Shown here piece by piece: positions 8,347 to 17,170 of a stretch of 64,000 bases of DNA. The stretch is from NCBI RefSeq assembly GCF_900113335.1, contig NZ_FOOX01000017.1, positions 1-64,000 on the forward strand. Direction: 5' to 3'. The notes under the pieces were generated by a model. It saw nothing but the letters and a program-made list of their open reading frames with translations. It had not been told where the DNA came from and searched no databases. A program made the position numbers and the translations under genes. The first letter of the stretch is position 1; each line of letters begins with the position of its first letter. This stretch comes from Desulfotruncus arcticus DSM 17038 (GTDB lineage: Bacteria > Bacillota > Desulfotomaculia > Desulfotomaculales > Desulfallaceae).

Positions 8347-9407
8347 TGAAATGCACTGAATAAGCCAAGAATGATTTCAAAGGTGATCAAGAGTACTATG
8401 GCTACTTCAAGCCAGGTTGAACGGGCTGTTACAATTTCATCGCTTAGCATGGAATAATTCTGCTGAATAAGTGCCATTTTTCGCTGGACACTGTCCATCC
8501 AGGCCTTGGTTCTGAATATAATCAGCGCCGCCGAGTAAATCCTGGCGTAATAAATATCTTCCGTTACCTTTACCGAATTTTGAATTCGCTCTGTGATATC
8601 GGTTACCTCGGTAACCACCTGCATCAACCTGCCCATTATACGGCGGTAATGCCTTAGACGGGCAAAACTGCCAACCTGCTCAATACTCTGCAGGTCACTA
8701 TACATTTTTTCCATTTCGCCGGAAAGAAGCCCGTCGTAATAACGCAATTCCAGAAGTTGTGAATTGGCAAATTCCAATAGCTCAGGAAGCTCGGTGCTGC
8801 CCGATGCGTCATAAACCAGCGCCGAATCCCAGGTAATGATAATTAAATCCTCCGGAGTATAAGAATAGGAATGCTGCAGCGTATCTTTCCTGACCCAATC
8901 GCTGAAAGGTCCTTCCTCCCCCAGCAACAGCGGCAAAGGATCCCATTGCGCTTGCCAGTCAGTAAAAAAGAACACGGTAAAATCCTCTACGTAATCTCCG
9001 ATACTGCTGCCCATCAGCGCCGGCAGCAAAGTCTTTTTAAGTTTATTTAATTGCGCCATGAAATATTGCTCATACTCAATTTGCTGTTCCAGGATAACGG
9101 CAAATTGTTTAAAATCCTCGTAACCGAAAGCAGACGGGAGGAATATATGCATAATGATACTAATAACACCCAGATCATAAATCCGGGCATAGAATGACAC
9201 CTCATAGTCCGATCCTCCGAAGGCAATTCTGTCATTTCCCAATTCCACACCCACCGGTGGGTTTTCAATATGTATTGATTTTGGCGGCACACGGGATAGT
9301 TTTAGCCTGGATGTAACTTTTTCCATTGAAAGTATTCTTTCAACTAATTCTAGATTTATTTCATCTGCAACATCAAACAGGCGATATAGCAATACTGCAG
9401 TTCGCAT
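8343..9407 (-). CDS. RMD1/YagE family (DUF155) protein with C-terminal membrane anchor
   Basis: A 354-residue protein ending in a single hydrophobic segment (about 330-352, WLEVAIVLLITFEIILGLF). The stretch before it, a long helical region with ARSTWLEVAIVLLI, is the hallmark of the RMD1/DUF155 family, as is the N-terminal half with its alternating beta pattern. Yeast Rmd1 relatives act in mitochondria or membranes; the bacterial function is unknown. The protein is probably cytoplasmic and tail-anchored. It overlaps the HAD gene tail to tail. The ribosome site is weak (AAGGA about 11 bases before the ATG), which suggests low expression. Confidence 0.72.
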   Translation of the reverse strand: MRTAVLLYRLFDVADEINLELVERILSMEKVTSRLKLSRVPPKSIHIENPPVGVELGNDRIAFGGSDYEVSFYARIYDLGVISIIMHIFLPSAFGYEDFKQFAVILEQQIEYEQYFMAQLNKLKKTLLPALMGSSIGDYVEDFTVFFFTDWQAQWDPLPLLLGEEGPFSDWVRKDTLQHSYSYTPEDLIIITWDSALVYDASGSTELPELLEFANSQLLELRYYDGLLSGEMEKMYSDLQSIEQVGSFARLRHYRRIMGRLMQVVTEVTDITERIQNSVKVTEDIYYARIYSAALIIFRTKAWMDSVQRKMALIQQNYSMLSDEIVTARSTWLEVAIVLLITFEIILGLFSAFH

Positions 9408-9476
9408 AGGCTTAATTTTCCTTTCCAGTTTATATGTATTTTATCACACTATCTGTATCCATTGGGACATTCATTC

Positions 9477-9500
9477 ATTGGGGATATGCCGGTCCCCAAT
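9477..9500. repeat. Inverted repeat upstream of the HdrD-like gene
   Basis: Perfect 8-base arms ATTGGGGA and TCCCCAAT with an 8-base loop. It lies 170 bases before the HdrD-like start in a 265-base gap that otherwise shows no gene. It could be an operator or part of a leader; there is no T-run, so not a terminator. Confidence 0.35.
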
Positions 9501-9672
9501 AGAATACCCCGGTCTTCAGCAGGTGTTTCCCCCTTTCCTTAAACAACAATACTACCGCCAATTATGCAATTTTTTATTTTTGGAAGCAGGATTTTATTCC
9601 AAAATTGACGAATGTAAAAATAAACACATACGGCTTTTGCATATAGTTTGGCAAGGAAAGAGGAGGATTATC

Positions 9673-10830
9673 ATGTCAGAAGTCATTAATTATTTCGATG
9701 AAGTTAGAGAAATTGTCCAGGAAATGGGTGGCCAGGATATCACCACTTGTATGCAGTGCGGACTTTGCAGCGGTTCTTGTCCCTGGGGGAGAATGGAAAA
9801 AGAAAGCCCTTTTAGTATTCGTCAAATGATTTATATGGGCCGGCTCGGTCTCGAAGGATTTGAAAGCGATGACGTGCTTTACGCCTGTACAACCTGCGGC
9901 CAATGTGTAGTTCGCTGCCCCAGGGAAGTTAAAATCATTGATATCGTACGCGCTATGCGCGCTGTTGTTTGTGAAACCGGCGGCATTCCCAAAAATTTAA
10001 AAGCGGTGTTAGGGAGCATTAACAGCAACGGCAACCCGTGGTCCCAGGATGCTGAAAAAAGAACTTCCTGGACAGCCGGACTCGACATTCCAACTTATAC
10101 GGACCAGGAATACCTGCTATTTGTTTGCTGTACATCAGCATTTGACGGGCGCAGCCAAAAGATTGCCCGTGCCATAGCCACTACCCTACAAAAAGCCGGT
10201 GTTAGCTTCGGTATTATTGGCAACGAAGAGAAGTGCTGCGGCGAAGCTGTACGCAAAATCGGCGCGGAAGAAGAATTCAGCAGCCTTGCCGAATCTAATA
10301 TAGAGCTATTTAACAATAAAGGTGTTAAAAAGATTATCACCACATCACCTCACTGCTTTTATACCTTTAAAAATGAATACCCGGAATTCGGTGGGGAATT
10401 TGAGGTTATTCACTACACCGAGTTGTTTGCCCAGCTGATTAGCGAAGGAAAAATTAAGCCGTCCAAAGAAATTAATCAAAAGGTTATATATCATGAGCCC
10501 TGTTATCTGGGCCGGCACAGCAAGGTTTTTGAAGCTCCCAGGAATCTGCTGAACGCTATTCCTTCACTGCAAACGATGGAATTTGATAAGAGCAAAGATG
10601 ACAGCATGTGCTGCAGCGGCGGCGGGGCCCGCATCTGGATGGAAACAGAAGCCGGAATGCGTTTCTCGGATGTAAAAGCAAAAGAAGCAATGGCCAAGGA
10701 AGCCAATCTGGTTGTAACCGCTTGCCCGTATTGTGTGGTAATGCTGGAGGACAGCCTTAAAAATATTGATAAAGATGAAACAATGGCTGTAAAAGACATC
10801 AGTGAATTATTCAGCGAAAGCATTGATTAA
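9673..10830 (+). CDS. HdrD/GlpC-like iron-sulfur oxidoreductase with two CCG domains
   Basis: Of 385 residues, the N-terminus has two [4Fe-4S] motifs, CMQCGLCSGSCPWG and CTTCGQCVVRCPRE. Two CCG domains follow. The first runs from LLFVCCTSAF to EKCCGEA; the second from HEPCYLGRHSKVFE to MCCSGGGARIWME and ends with TACPYC. This is the layout of heterodisulfide reductase subunit D and of GlpC-like electron carriers. CCG domains bind noncubane clusters and handle thiols or disulfides. Sulfate reducers and related Clostridia have many paralogs, so the partner is uncertain. ATG 9673 is chosen from the GAGGA upstream and because both Fe-S motifs follow; 65 in-frame codons before it look non-coding. 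A terminator follows directly. Confidence 0.86.
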   Translation: MSEVINYFDEVREIVQEMGGQDITTCMQCGLCSGSCPWGRMEKESPFSIRQMIYMGRLGLEGFESDDVLYACTTCGQCVVRCPREVKIIDIVRAMRAVVCETGGIPKNLKAVLGSINSNGNPWSQDAEKRTSWTAGLDIPTYTDQEYLLFVCCTSAFDGRSQKIARAIATTLQKAGVSFGIIGNEEKCCGEAVRKIGAEEEFSSLAESNIELFNNKGVKKIITTSPHCFYTFKNEYPEFGGEFEVIHYTELFAQLISEGKIKPSKEINQKVIYHEPCYLGRHSKVFEAPRNLLNAIPSLQTMEFDKSKDDSMCCSGGGARIWMETEAGMRFSDVKAKEAMAKEANLVVTACPYCVVMLEDSLKNIDKDETMAVKDISELFSESID

Positions 10831-10863
10831 TACCACTTTTGATCAAAATAATATAAATTTTTA

Positions 10864-10892
10864 TAGCCCGGTCAAAATGACCGGGCTATTTT
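10864..10892 (+). terminator. Rho-independent terminator of the HdrD-like gene
   Basis: Perfect 11-base arms TAGCCCGGTCA and TGACCGGGCTA with loop AAA, followed by TTTTA. It ends the gene 34 bases after its stop. Confidence 0.9.
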
Positions 10893-10968
10893 ACTTATTA
10901 ATCAAGCAAAAATTGTACATACTATCTAATAAGATTATAAGATTGATTAAATAGGAGGGGTGAATTAT

Positions 10969-11244
10969 ATGGTATCAACAATCAGCCTGGCTGATTACTT
11001 GCGCAAGGCCGGTGAAAGACTGCCTAACGAGGCGGAAAGGGTTCTAAAAACGCTTCTGGAAAACGGCAGCATGAACAAAGAAGACCTATCACTATCCGCC
11101 AGGGTAAAAAGAGCTGTTCTTGATCATATCATCATGCAGCTCTACGCACTGGGGTTGGTGGAAATATCCACCGAGGGCAAAAGCAAAATATGCAGCGCAA
11201 CCAGGTTGGGCGACGAATTTTACGACCTGGTCAAGGCCGGTTAA
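10969..11244 (+). CDS. Small winged-helix-like protein
   Basis: A 91-residue protein with a helical start and a region reading NKEDLSLSARVKRAVLDHIIMQLYALGLVE followed by a short beta hairpin, as in winged-helix DNA-binding folds. I do not recognise a named family. AGGAGGGG lies 8 bases before ATG 10969, which makes this the preferred start over GTG 10960. The stop codon sits inside the loop of a terminator hairpin. It precedes a Crp/Fnr gene but is transcriptionally separated from it. Confidence 0.7.
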   Translation: MVSTISLADYLRKAGERLPNEAERVLKTLLENGSMNKEDLSLSARVKRAVLDHIIMQLYALGLVEISTEGKSKICSATRLGDEFYDLVKAG

Positions 11245-11258
11245 TCCGGCCTTAATTT
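11233..11258 (+). terminator. Terminator overlapping the stop codon of the winged-helix gene
   Basis: Arms AAGGCCGG and CCGGCCTT enclose TTAAT, which contains the TAA stop, followed by AATTTTT. Ribosomes reaching the stop could influence folding of this hairpin. Confidence 0.8.
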
Positions 11259-11347
11259 TTATACAACCAAATGTCTTTTTCAAACCACCAACATATGATA
11301 TACTTTGGTAATCAGCATACAAATTATGGGGGAACGGAAATTATCAA

Positions 11348-12028
11348 ATGGCGGGAAATCTACAATATTTAAAAAAAATACCGTTGTTCGCTTTCCTTGA
11401 TGATAATCAACTATCCGAAGTGGAAAAAGTCATTATTGAGCGATCCTATCAGAAAGGCCGTATTCTATTTATGGAAAACGAGCCCGGTGAGGCTGTGTTT
11501 TTTGTCAAGACCGGCCGAATTAAAGTTACCAAACAAACAGAGGACGGGCGCGAACACATTTTGCATTTTATTAACCCCGGAGAAGTTTTTGCCGAAGTCG
11601 TGATGTTTGAAGGAGGAACATATCCCGCCACCGCCGAGGTTGTAGAAGACTCCACCGTAGGTATGATTAGAAACGTGGATATGGATAGGATAATTAGCGA
11701 AAATTCAGGTATTGCCCTGGGTCTTTTAAAAATTATGGCCCGTCGCCTCAGGGTATCGCAGCAGCAATTAATAGAACTGGCCCTACTGGACACAACCCGC
11801 CGTGCAGCCAGCATGCTGCTGTTTTTAGCCGGGGAACAAGGAATCCCTACCAATAAAGGTATTGAAATTGACATTTCTCTCACCAATCAGGATCTGGCTA
11901 ATCTTATAGGCACATCCAGGGAAACCGCCAATAGAATAATCAACGATTTTAAACGGCAGAAAGCCATCGAGGTTAAAAAAGGCCGTGTTACCATATTGGA
12001 TAAATATAAGTTAAAATCCTGGCTGTAA
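11348..12028 (+). CDS. Crp/Fnr family transcriptional regulator
   Basis: Of 226 residues, the N-terminal 120 form a cyclic-nucleotide-type beta-roll. A long dimerisation helix follows, then a Crp-type helix-turn-helix (LTNQDLANLIGTSRETANRIINDF). The phosphate-binding cassette reads FAEVVMFEGGTYPATA; it lacks the arginine that binds cAMP in Crp, so cAMP is an unlikely ligand. No cysteine is present in the N-terminal part, which excludes an Fnr-type iron-sulfur sensor. The effector is unknown. It lies beside an HdrD-like gene and could control redox genes, but this is inference. The gene ends in a 19-base-pair terminator. Confidence 0.88.
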   Translation: MAGNLQYLKKIPLFAFLDDNQLSEVEKVIIERSYQKGRILFMENEPGEAVFFVKTGRIKVTKQTEDGREHILHFINPGEVFAEVVMFEGGTYPATAEVVEDSTVGMIRNVDMDRIISENSGIALGLLKIMARRLRVSQQQLIELALLDTTRRAASMLLFLAGEQGIPTNKGIEIDISLTNQDLANLIGTSRETANRIINDFKRQKAIEVKKGRVTILDKYKLKSWL

Positions 12029-12075
12029 AATGCAAAACAACCCTGAGATAAATTCTTCAGGGTTGTTTTGCATTT
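12028..12075. terminator. Long terminator hairpin after the Crp/Fnr gene
   Basis: A perfect 19-base stem (arms 12028-12046 and 12057-12075) with a 10-base loop. The stem has A-rich and T-rich ends, so it can work in both directions and also serve the leftward DUF5317 group. Confidence 0.88.
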
Positions 12076-12100
12076 GGACTTACCTTGTTGTACAATGTTT

Positions 12101-12172
12101 TTACCATTTATGACCCGCTATGCTGCTCAAAATGAAAGCCATTATTACCAGTACGGGATACCAGCGACGCAT
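12101..12172 (-). CDS. Likely 23-residue membrane peptide
   Basis: AAAGGAGG lies 7 bases before ATG 12172, an ideal ribosome site, and the frame ends in TAA at 12101. The peptide begins MRRWYPVLVIMAFILSS and ends in AGHKW. It has basic and aromatic ends around one hydrophobic helix, typical of small membrane regulators. It starts 15 bases after the stop of the DUF5317 gene on the same strand and is followed by a terminator, so it is the last gene of that operon. No homolog is recognised. The strong ribosome site is the main evidence. Confidence 0.6.
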   Translation of the reverse strand: MRRWYPVLVIMAFILSSIAGHKW

Positions 12173-12186
12173 ATTTTTTCCTCCTT

Positions 12187-12765
12187 TCACCACTTTTTAT
12201 TATATGAATAGGTTTTATAGTTAAACCTTAAATAATAAACAATAAAGATAACAGCGCCAATTGTAACCACAATATCGCCAATGCTAAATAATTTCGTTAA
12301 TGGTACCCATTGAGGCATCGGTAAAACATCACCTAAAAAACTAAGCTTGGTATCAGATGAGACTAATACAAAACCAGCAACATGATTTCCCGCTGCCAAT
12401 TCCGCCAATTCCTTAGCTGAAAAAGTTAATCCGGCGTAATTCTGACTAATTGGCATTTTACCTCCGTTAACCCAAATTACCAGCGCATTTGCCAATAACC
12501 CCGTTAGAACGAAAGGCATGCCGTACAATTTAATATTCAAGCCAATAAAAGCAAGTATTAGCAGCATAGAAGTGGTGCGCAGAATAGGTATCAGGTAAGA
12601 TAATTCATAATTATCCAGGAAACCGGCAATGCTTATAATCTTTAGCATTACAGCCGATAATGCCAACCAGGGGAATTTAAACTTAATGTAAGTTAAGTTT
12701 TTTAATTTACCTCCCCCCAATAATACTATCAAAGCAACCAGAACAATAACTATAAGGAAAAACAC
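12187..12765 (-). CDS. DUF5317 membrane protein
   Basis: A 192-residue protein with five or six membrane segments. Landmarks are the loop NGGKMPIS, the later LGDVLPMPQWVPL and the final SIGDIVVTIGAVIFI, which fit the DUF5317 family. It starts with GTG at 12765, sharing one base with the TAG stop of the HD-GYP gene (TAGTG), so translation is coupled. DUF5317 proteins often sit next to HD-GYP or other signalling proteins in Clostridia; the function is unknown. A role as membrane partner of the neighbouring phosphodiesterase is inference from gene order only. Confidence 0.78.
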   Translation of the reverse strand: MFFLIVIVLVALIVLLGGGKLKNLTYIKFKFPWLALSAVMLKIISIAGFLDNYELSYLIPILRTTSMLLILAFIGLNIKLYGMPFVLTGLLANALVIWVNGGKMPISQNYAGLTFSAKELAELAAGNHVAGFVLVSSDTKLSFLGDVLPMPQWVPLTKLFSIGDIVVTIGAVIFIVYYLRFNYKTYSYNKKW

Positions 12766-14015
12766 TAATTATCTCTCCCAGTATTCTTTTCCTTCTTCCA
12801 AGCCTTGATAAAAGCTTCCACTACCTGCGGATCAAATTGAGTACCTTGATTATCTATTAATTCCTGAACGGCCTGTTCTTCACTCATTGCCTTTCTGTAT
12901 AACCTGTCGCTGGTCATAGCGTCAAAACTATCGGCCACGGCCAGAATGCGAGCCCCCAGCGGTATGGCATCATATTTTAAACCGCAGGGATAACCTTTCC
13001 CGTCAACTCTTTCGTGGTGATACAATACATTCGCCAGAACCTCTTTATACATTTCCAGCGGCTGCAGTATATAATAACCAATTTCCGTATGTTTTTTCAT
13101 TTCTTCAAATTCAGAATCTGTTAACGCTCCGGGTTTTAACAAAACACTATCCCTAACCCCAATCTTTCCCAGGTCGTGAACCCTTCCCGCCATTGATAAG
13201 TTTTCAACTTGCCCATAAGACAGGCCCATTGCGTAAGCAATTTGCTCTGCGTAAGCAGCAACCCTGGCAGAATGCATGGATGTATAATTATCACGCCTGT
13301 CCACAATACCAGCAAGATGCTCAAAAGTTATACGGGTTTGCCTGCTTAGTTTCAGGTAATTCTCAAACCCTACATAGGCTAAAGCCAAAGGCGGCAGGAT
13401 AAGTATCACGCTATAAGGCTCACTGGTATATAAAACTACCAGCAACAAGCTTAATGGGGCTAACGAAATTAGAAATAACGTCACCATTCCCTCGTCCATT
13501 TTTATAACGTCTAATAGAGCTATTTTTAAAGACAGGGAAACAATAACAGCAACTAGGAGGATATTAACAACAACAAATGCCGTAGCTGTAAAAACAAATG
13601 GTATGATATGATGACTGATGGAAAAGACCTCATCGGTTACGGGACTAAGCTTTGCATAAATTGTACCTGCAGCCAACAGACTAATTGAATACTGGGAACT
13701 GTTGAAAATGACTTTTTGCCAGCCACGCTTTCCGATAATATCGGCCACCGCGCTTCCTATACCTGTAGCAATAATACTGCTCCAGGTGCCGTAAATCATT
13801 AATATGGCCAGACTAAACACGATACCAAGGGTGACTAGGCTCTTACCATCCAATGAAAGAGGACGCATTTCCAAAGCTACAAATAATAAAATCCATAATG
13901 GGTATAGATATAACAAATTAGAATTAAATTTAAACAAAGCATATATAAATATTAACCCGCCGATTAAAGACACTAAAGAAAAGTAGAGGTTAAACAAGCA
14001 TTTTTGTTTGTTCAA
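12765..14015 (-). CDS. Membrane HD-GYP domain protein (probable c-di-GMP phosphodiesterase)
   Basis: Of 416 residues, the N-terminal 210 form six or seven membrane segments of a MASE-like sensor. The C-terminal part is an HD-GYP domain: HSARVAAYA, then the HD pair in GRVHDLGKIG, HHERVDGKGYP with the GYP signature intact, and DSFDAMTSDR. Proteins with this signature hydrolyse cyclic di-GMP to GMP or pGpG. All metal-binding residues I can identify are present, so it should be active. The start is TTG 14015 with GGGAGG 9 bases before it. It leads a leftward group with DUF5317 and a 23-residue peptide. Confidence 0.88.
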   Translation of the reverse strand: MNKQKCLFNLYFSLVSLIGGLIFIYALFKFNSNLLYLYPLWILLFVALEMRPLSLDGKSLVTLGIVFSLAILMIYGTWSSIIATGIGSAVADIIGKRGWQKVIFNSSQYSISLLAAGTIYAKLSPVTDEVFSISHHIIPFVFTATAFVVVNILLVAVIVSLSLKIALLDVIKMDEGMVTLFLISLAPLSLLLVVLYTSEPYSVILILPPLALAYVGFENYLKLSRQTRITFEHLAGIVDRRDNYTSMHSARVAAYAEQIAYAMGLSYGQVENLSMAGRVHDLGKIGVRDSVLLKPGALTDSEFEEMKKHTEIGYYILQPLEMYKEVLANVLYHHERVDGKGYPCGLKYDAIPLGARILAVADSFDAMTSDRLYRKAMSEEQAVQELIDNQGTQFDPQVVEAFIKAWKKEKNTGRDN

Positions 14016-14541
14016 GGTGCATTGCCTCCCAGTATGACTTAGCCAATAAATTTTAATTGCAACAACATTATTCTGTCAAAAAAACATATCATTACTGGGT
14101 GGCGAATTTTTAAAAAAATTACTGTACAAGAACCCTAAAATTTGAAATAATACAAATTTGGGTAATTATACCACCCCTAAAACAATCAAGCAAACCATTT
14201 TTTACTAATCGGCGTTTTTATATTGATCAATTCCACACAACTTACCTCTTTTCCTCGTTTTGTTCACCAGTCTATCTGTTTTGCCCCTTATTTTTTCTCT
14301 TTTTTATTTTAACAATTTCATAGGATAAAAGATTATTAATGTTGAATTTTTATGTTGAATTTTTTTAAAAATTTTCTATTTATAAATACTGCACCCAGGA
14401 GGATAATTCCGGTTTCAGTTTTTAAATCATTCGTTTTTTGTCTGTAATCCCATGAAAGATTTTATTAATCATGCCAGAAGGAGGGTAGAGACTAACTGCT
14501 TTTTAAACTTATTATAGAGATAAACAAGGAGGTTGGTGTTT
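14016..14541. other. AT-rich intergenic region with no gene seen
   Basis: This 526-base gap separates the divergent HD-GYP and opp operons and must hold both promoters. It is strongly AT-rich. A 13-base unit (ATGTTGAATTTTT) is repeated in tandem at 14339-14364. No open frame with a good ribosome site, no known riboswitch and no convincing hairpin was seen. The oppA ribosome site AAGGAGG is at its right end. Confidence 0.5.
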
Positions 14542-16146
14542 ATGAAAAAAATTCTATTGGCTTTAATGATACTAATGGCTTTTGTCCTGACCGGTTGTGG
14601 TGGCAATAACGCCAATAACACGGCAGACAACTCAAGTATTACCCAGTTGATTCGCTACAACGTTGATGCGGAACCGAAAACTCTGGATCCGGCCAAATCC
14701 ACCGGATTGCCTGATGGAACCATAGAATTGCAGATGCTGGACGGCCTGACCCGTTACGATGCCAACCAGGAAATTCAACCCGCTGCAGCTGAAGACTGGG
14801 ACATTTCAGAGGACGGCCTTACATATACCTTTAAATTGCGGGACGCCAAGTGGAGCAACGGTGATCCCGTCACGGCCCAGGATTTCGTATACAGCTGGCT
14901 GAGGGCTCTGGCTCCGGAAACCGCCTCGGAATACGCCTACCAGTTCTTCTATATTAAAGGAGCCGAGGATTACAACAGCGGCGAGGGCAAGAAAGAAGAC
15001 GTAGCACTTAAAGCCCTGGACGACAAGACCCTGCAGGTGGTATTGAACGCACCGGCACCACAGTTCCTGGGCTTAACCGCCTTCCAGACCTATTTCCCGG
15101 TCAACCAGAAGGTGACCGAGGGCAACCCCAACTGGTTCGCCGACCCCAAGACATATGTCTGCAACGGGCCCTTTAAGATGGTGAGTTGGGAGCACAACCA
15201 GAAAATCGTGATGGAAAAGAACCCGGACTACTGGGATGCCGAGAATGTAAAGCTGGAAAAACTGGAAATATATCTTATTGAAAACCTTGATACTTCCTTC
15301 AACATGTACAACAACGGCCAACTCGATATGATGAATGAGATCAACGCCCAGGAACTACCCTCTTTGCAGGGCAACAATGAACTGAAAATAATGCCTGACG
15401 CTTCGGTATACTTCTACCGTTTTAACGTTACCCACAAACCCTTTGACGACGTCAGAGTCAGAAAGGCCCTGGCCCTGGCCATCGACCGCCAGGCCCTGGT
15501 GGAAAGCGTGATGAAAGGAGGCCAAAAGCCGGCTTACGCCTTCGTACCCTTCGGTTTCAAAGATAACGACGACAAAGATTACCGTGAAAACGGCGGCGAT
15601 TATTTCCAGGAAGACCTGACCGAGGCCAAAAAACTGCTGGCCGAGGCCGGCTACCCGGACGGCAATGGCTTCCCCAAGGCTGCCATAATGTTTAATACCC
15701 ACGAAAACCACCAGAAGGTTGCTGAAGCCATTCAGCAGATGTGGAAGAAGAACCTGGGCATCGACGTGACCATCCAAAATGTTGAATGGCAGGTTTATCT
15801 GGACAGACAAAGCAATCTGGATTATGACATCTCACGGGCGGGCTGGAGCCCGGACTACCTTGATCCCATGTCCTTTATTGACATGTTTGTCACCGACGGC
15901 GGGAACAACCAGACCGGCTGGAGCAACCAGGAATACGATCAATTGGTGAACCGGGCCAAATCCACCGGCGACAACAACGTCAGGATGGAGTCCATGCACC
16001 AGGCGGAAAAGATTCTCTTGGACGAGATGCCTATTGCGCCGTTATTCTTCTATACCCACCCGATTATGATCAAGGAAAACCTGAAAAACGTAATTGTTCC
16101 TCCCTTTGCCACTTATGCGGATTTCAAGTGGGCTTATGTGGAGTAA
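14542..16146 (+). CDS. oppA: Oligopeptide ABC transporter, substrate-binding lipoprotein OppA
   Basis: A 534-residue extracellular lipoprotein of the SBP_bac_5 family. The signal peptide ends in the lipobox LTGC, so it is anchored by a lipidated cysteine. Family landmarks include EPKTLDPAKSTG near the N-terminus, the central DVRVRKALALAIDRQALV, and NVEWQVYLDRQSNLDYDISRAGWSPDYLDP. It should capture peptides and deliver them to OppBC. ATG 14542 is preferred over GTG 14533 because it follows AAGGAGG by 9 bases. It is the first gene of oppABCDF. In this spore former Opp could import nutrients or signalling peptides, perhaps including processed peptides made by the cell itself. Confidence 0.92.
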   Translation: MKKILLALMILMAFVLTGCGGNNANNTADNSSITQLIRYNVDAEPKTLDPAKSTGLPDGTIELQMLDGLTRYDANQEIQPAAAEDWDISEDGLTYTFKLRDAKWSNGDPVTAQDFVYSWLRALAPETASEYAYQFFYIKGAEDYNSGEGKKEDVALKALDDKTLQVVLNAPAPQFLGLTAFQTYFPVNQKVTEGNPNWFADPKTYVCNGPFKMVSWEHNQKIVMEKNPDYWDAENVKLEKLEIYLIENLDTSFNMYNNGQLDMMNEINAQELPSLQGNNELKIMPDASVYFYRFNVTHKPFDDVRVRKALALAIDRQALVESVMKGGQKPAYAFVPFGFKDNDDKDYRENGGDYFQEDLTEAKKLLAEAGYPDGNGFPKAAIMFNTHENHQKVAEAIQQMWKKNLGIDVTIQNVEWQVYLDRQSNLDYDISRAGWSPDYLDPMSFIDMFVTDGGNNQTGWSNQEYDQLVNRAKSTGDNNVRMESMHQAEKILLDEMPIAPLFFYTHPIMIKENLKNVIVPPFATYADFKWAYVE

Positions 16147-16153
16147 AATCTTC

Positions 16154-16188
16154 ATGAGGTATATGGGCTTATAGCCCATATACCTCAT
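16154..16188 (+). terminator. Hairpin between oppA and oppB
   Basis: Perfect 16-base arms with a TAT loop directly after the oppA stop. There is no good T-run, so it more likely stabilises the oppA message or attenuates read-through, giving more binding protein than permease, as is common in Opp operons. Confidence 0.65.
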
Positions 16189-16229
16189 TTAGTCAGCATA
16201 TATTTATGGTAAATAATGGGGTGTTGTAG

Positions 16230-17162
16230 TTGGCACAGTACCTGCTAAGAAGGGTAACTACCATGATACTGGCCATGTGGTTAATTGTTACGGTAACTTT
16301 TATCATTATGCACTCTATTCCCGGCGGTCCCTTTGCCTCCGTGAAAAAAGTGCCGGCCGCTATCAAGCATAATATGGAAGAACGTTATCATCTCAATGAT
16401 CCGCTGGGAAAACAATATATTGATTATTTAAACCATCTGGTTCATCTGGATCTGGGTCCCTCCTTTAAATACGAATACAGAACCGTAAACGACATCATCA
16501 GAGAAAGCTTTCCCATATCGGCCACCCTGGGCTCACTGGCCATTGCCTTCTCGCTTATTGTGGGTCTGCTGGCCGGCATCATCTCCGCCCTGCGCCAGAA
16601 TCGCTGGCAGGATTATCTGGCCATGGTGCTGGCCACCCTGAGTTTTTCCGTTCCCAGTTTCATCCTGTCAGGGCTGCTGATGTATTTATTTGCCTATAAA
16701 CTTAAGCTGTTACCGCCGGCCATGTGGGGGACCTGGCAGCAGGCCGTTCTCCCCACCCTGGCTCTGGCCGCCCTGCCCACCGCATTTATAGCAAGGCTGA
16801 TGCGTTCCAACATGCTGGAAGTGCTGCAGCAGGATTACATGAAAACCGCCAGGGCCAAAGGCTTGTCCGAAAGAGTCATCGTGCTGCGGCATGGTGTTCG
16901 CAATGCCATACTGCCGGTGGTAACCTATCTCGGGTTCCTGGTAACCGAGGTGCTTTTAGGCAGTTTCGTGGTGGAATCGATTTTTGCCATTCCCGGGCTG
17001 GGCAGTTGGTTTGTAACCAGCGTTCTAAACAGAGATTACACGGTAATACTGGGGGTCACCATTTTCTTCAGCGCCTTCTTGATGCTGATGAACTTTTTAG
17101 TGGACCTGGCCTATGTGGCCATCGACCCGCGTATAAAATTAGTTGACCGTAAGGATGTGTAA
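16230..17162 (+). CDS. oppB: Oligopeptide ABC transporter permease OppB
   Basis: A 310-residue inner-membrane permease with six membrane segments. It has the N-terminal DppB/OppB signature (MIMHSIPGGPF) and the EAA-type loop DYMKTARAKGLSERVIVLRHGVRN, cut here as DYMKTARAKGLSERV, which contacts the ATPases. The start is TTG 16230 with GGGGTG 6 bases before it. It pairs with OppC to form the channel. Confidence 0.92.
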   Translation: MAQYLLRRVTTMILAMWLIVTVTFIIMHSIPGGPFASVKKVPAAIKHNMEERYHLNDPLGKQYIDYLNHLVHLDLGPSFKYEYRTVNDIIRESFPISATLGSLAIAFSLIVGLLAGIISALRQNRWQDYLAMVLATLSFSVPSFILSGLLMYLFAYKLKLLPPAMWGTWQQAVLPTLALAALPTAFIARLMRSNMLEVLQQDYMKTARAKGLSERVIVLRHGVRNAILPVVTYLGFLVTEVLLGSFVVESIFAIPGLGSWFVTSVLNRDYTVILGVTIFFSAFLMLMNFLVDLAYVAIDPRIKLVDRKDV

Positions 17163-17170
17163 CCTAAAAG

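Noticed and set aside
9478..9672. N-terminal extension of the HdrD-like protein by 65 codons
   Set aside because: No ribosome site or conserved sequence; the strong site before ATG 9673 and the Fe-S motif directly after it define the start.
11348..12028. Fnr-type oxygen sensor or cAMP-responsive Crp
   Set aside because: There are no N-terminal cysteines for an iron-sulfur cluster, and the cassette FAEVVMFEGGTYPATA lacks the cAMP-binding arginine. Left as a Crp/Fnr-family regulator with unknown effector.
14339..14364. Tandem 13-base repeat as a replication or regulatory iteron
   Set aside because: Only two copies in an AT-rich gap, with no replication gene nearby; recorded only in the intergenic entry.
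16229..16244. TTGGCACAGTACCTGC resembles a sigma-54 -24/-12 promoter
   Set aside because: It lies within the first codons of oppB, the -12 part is CTGC rather than TTGC, and no gene start follows at the right distance. Treated as chance.
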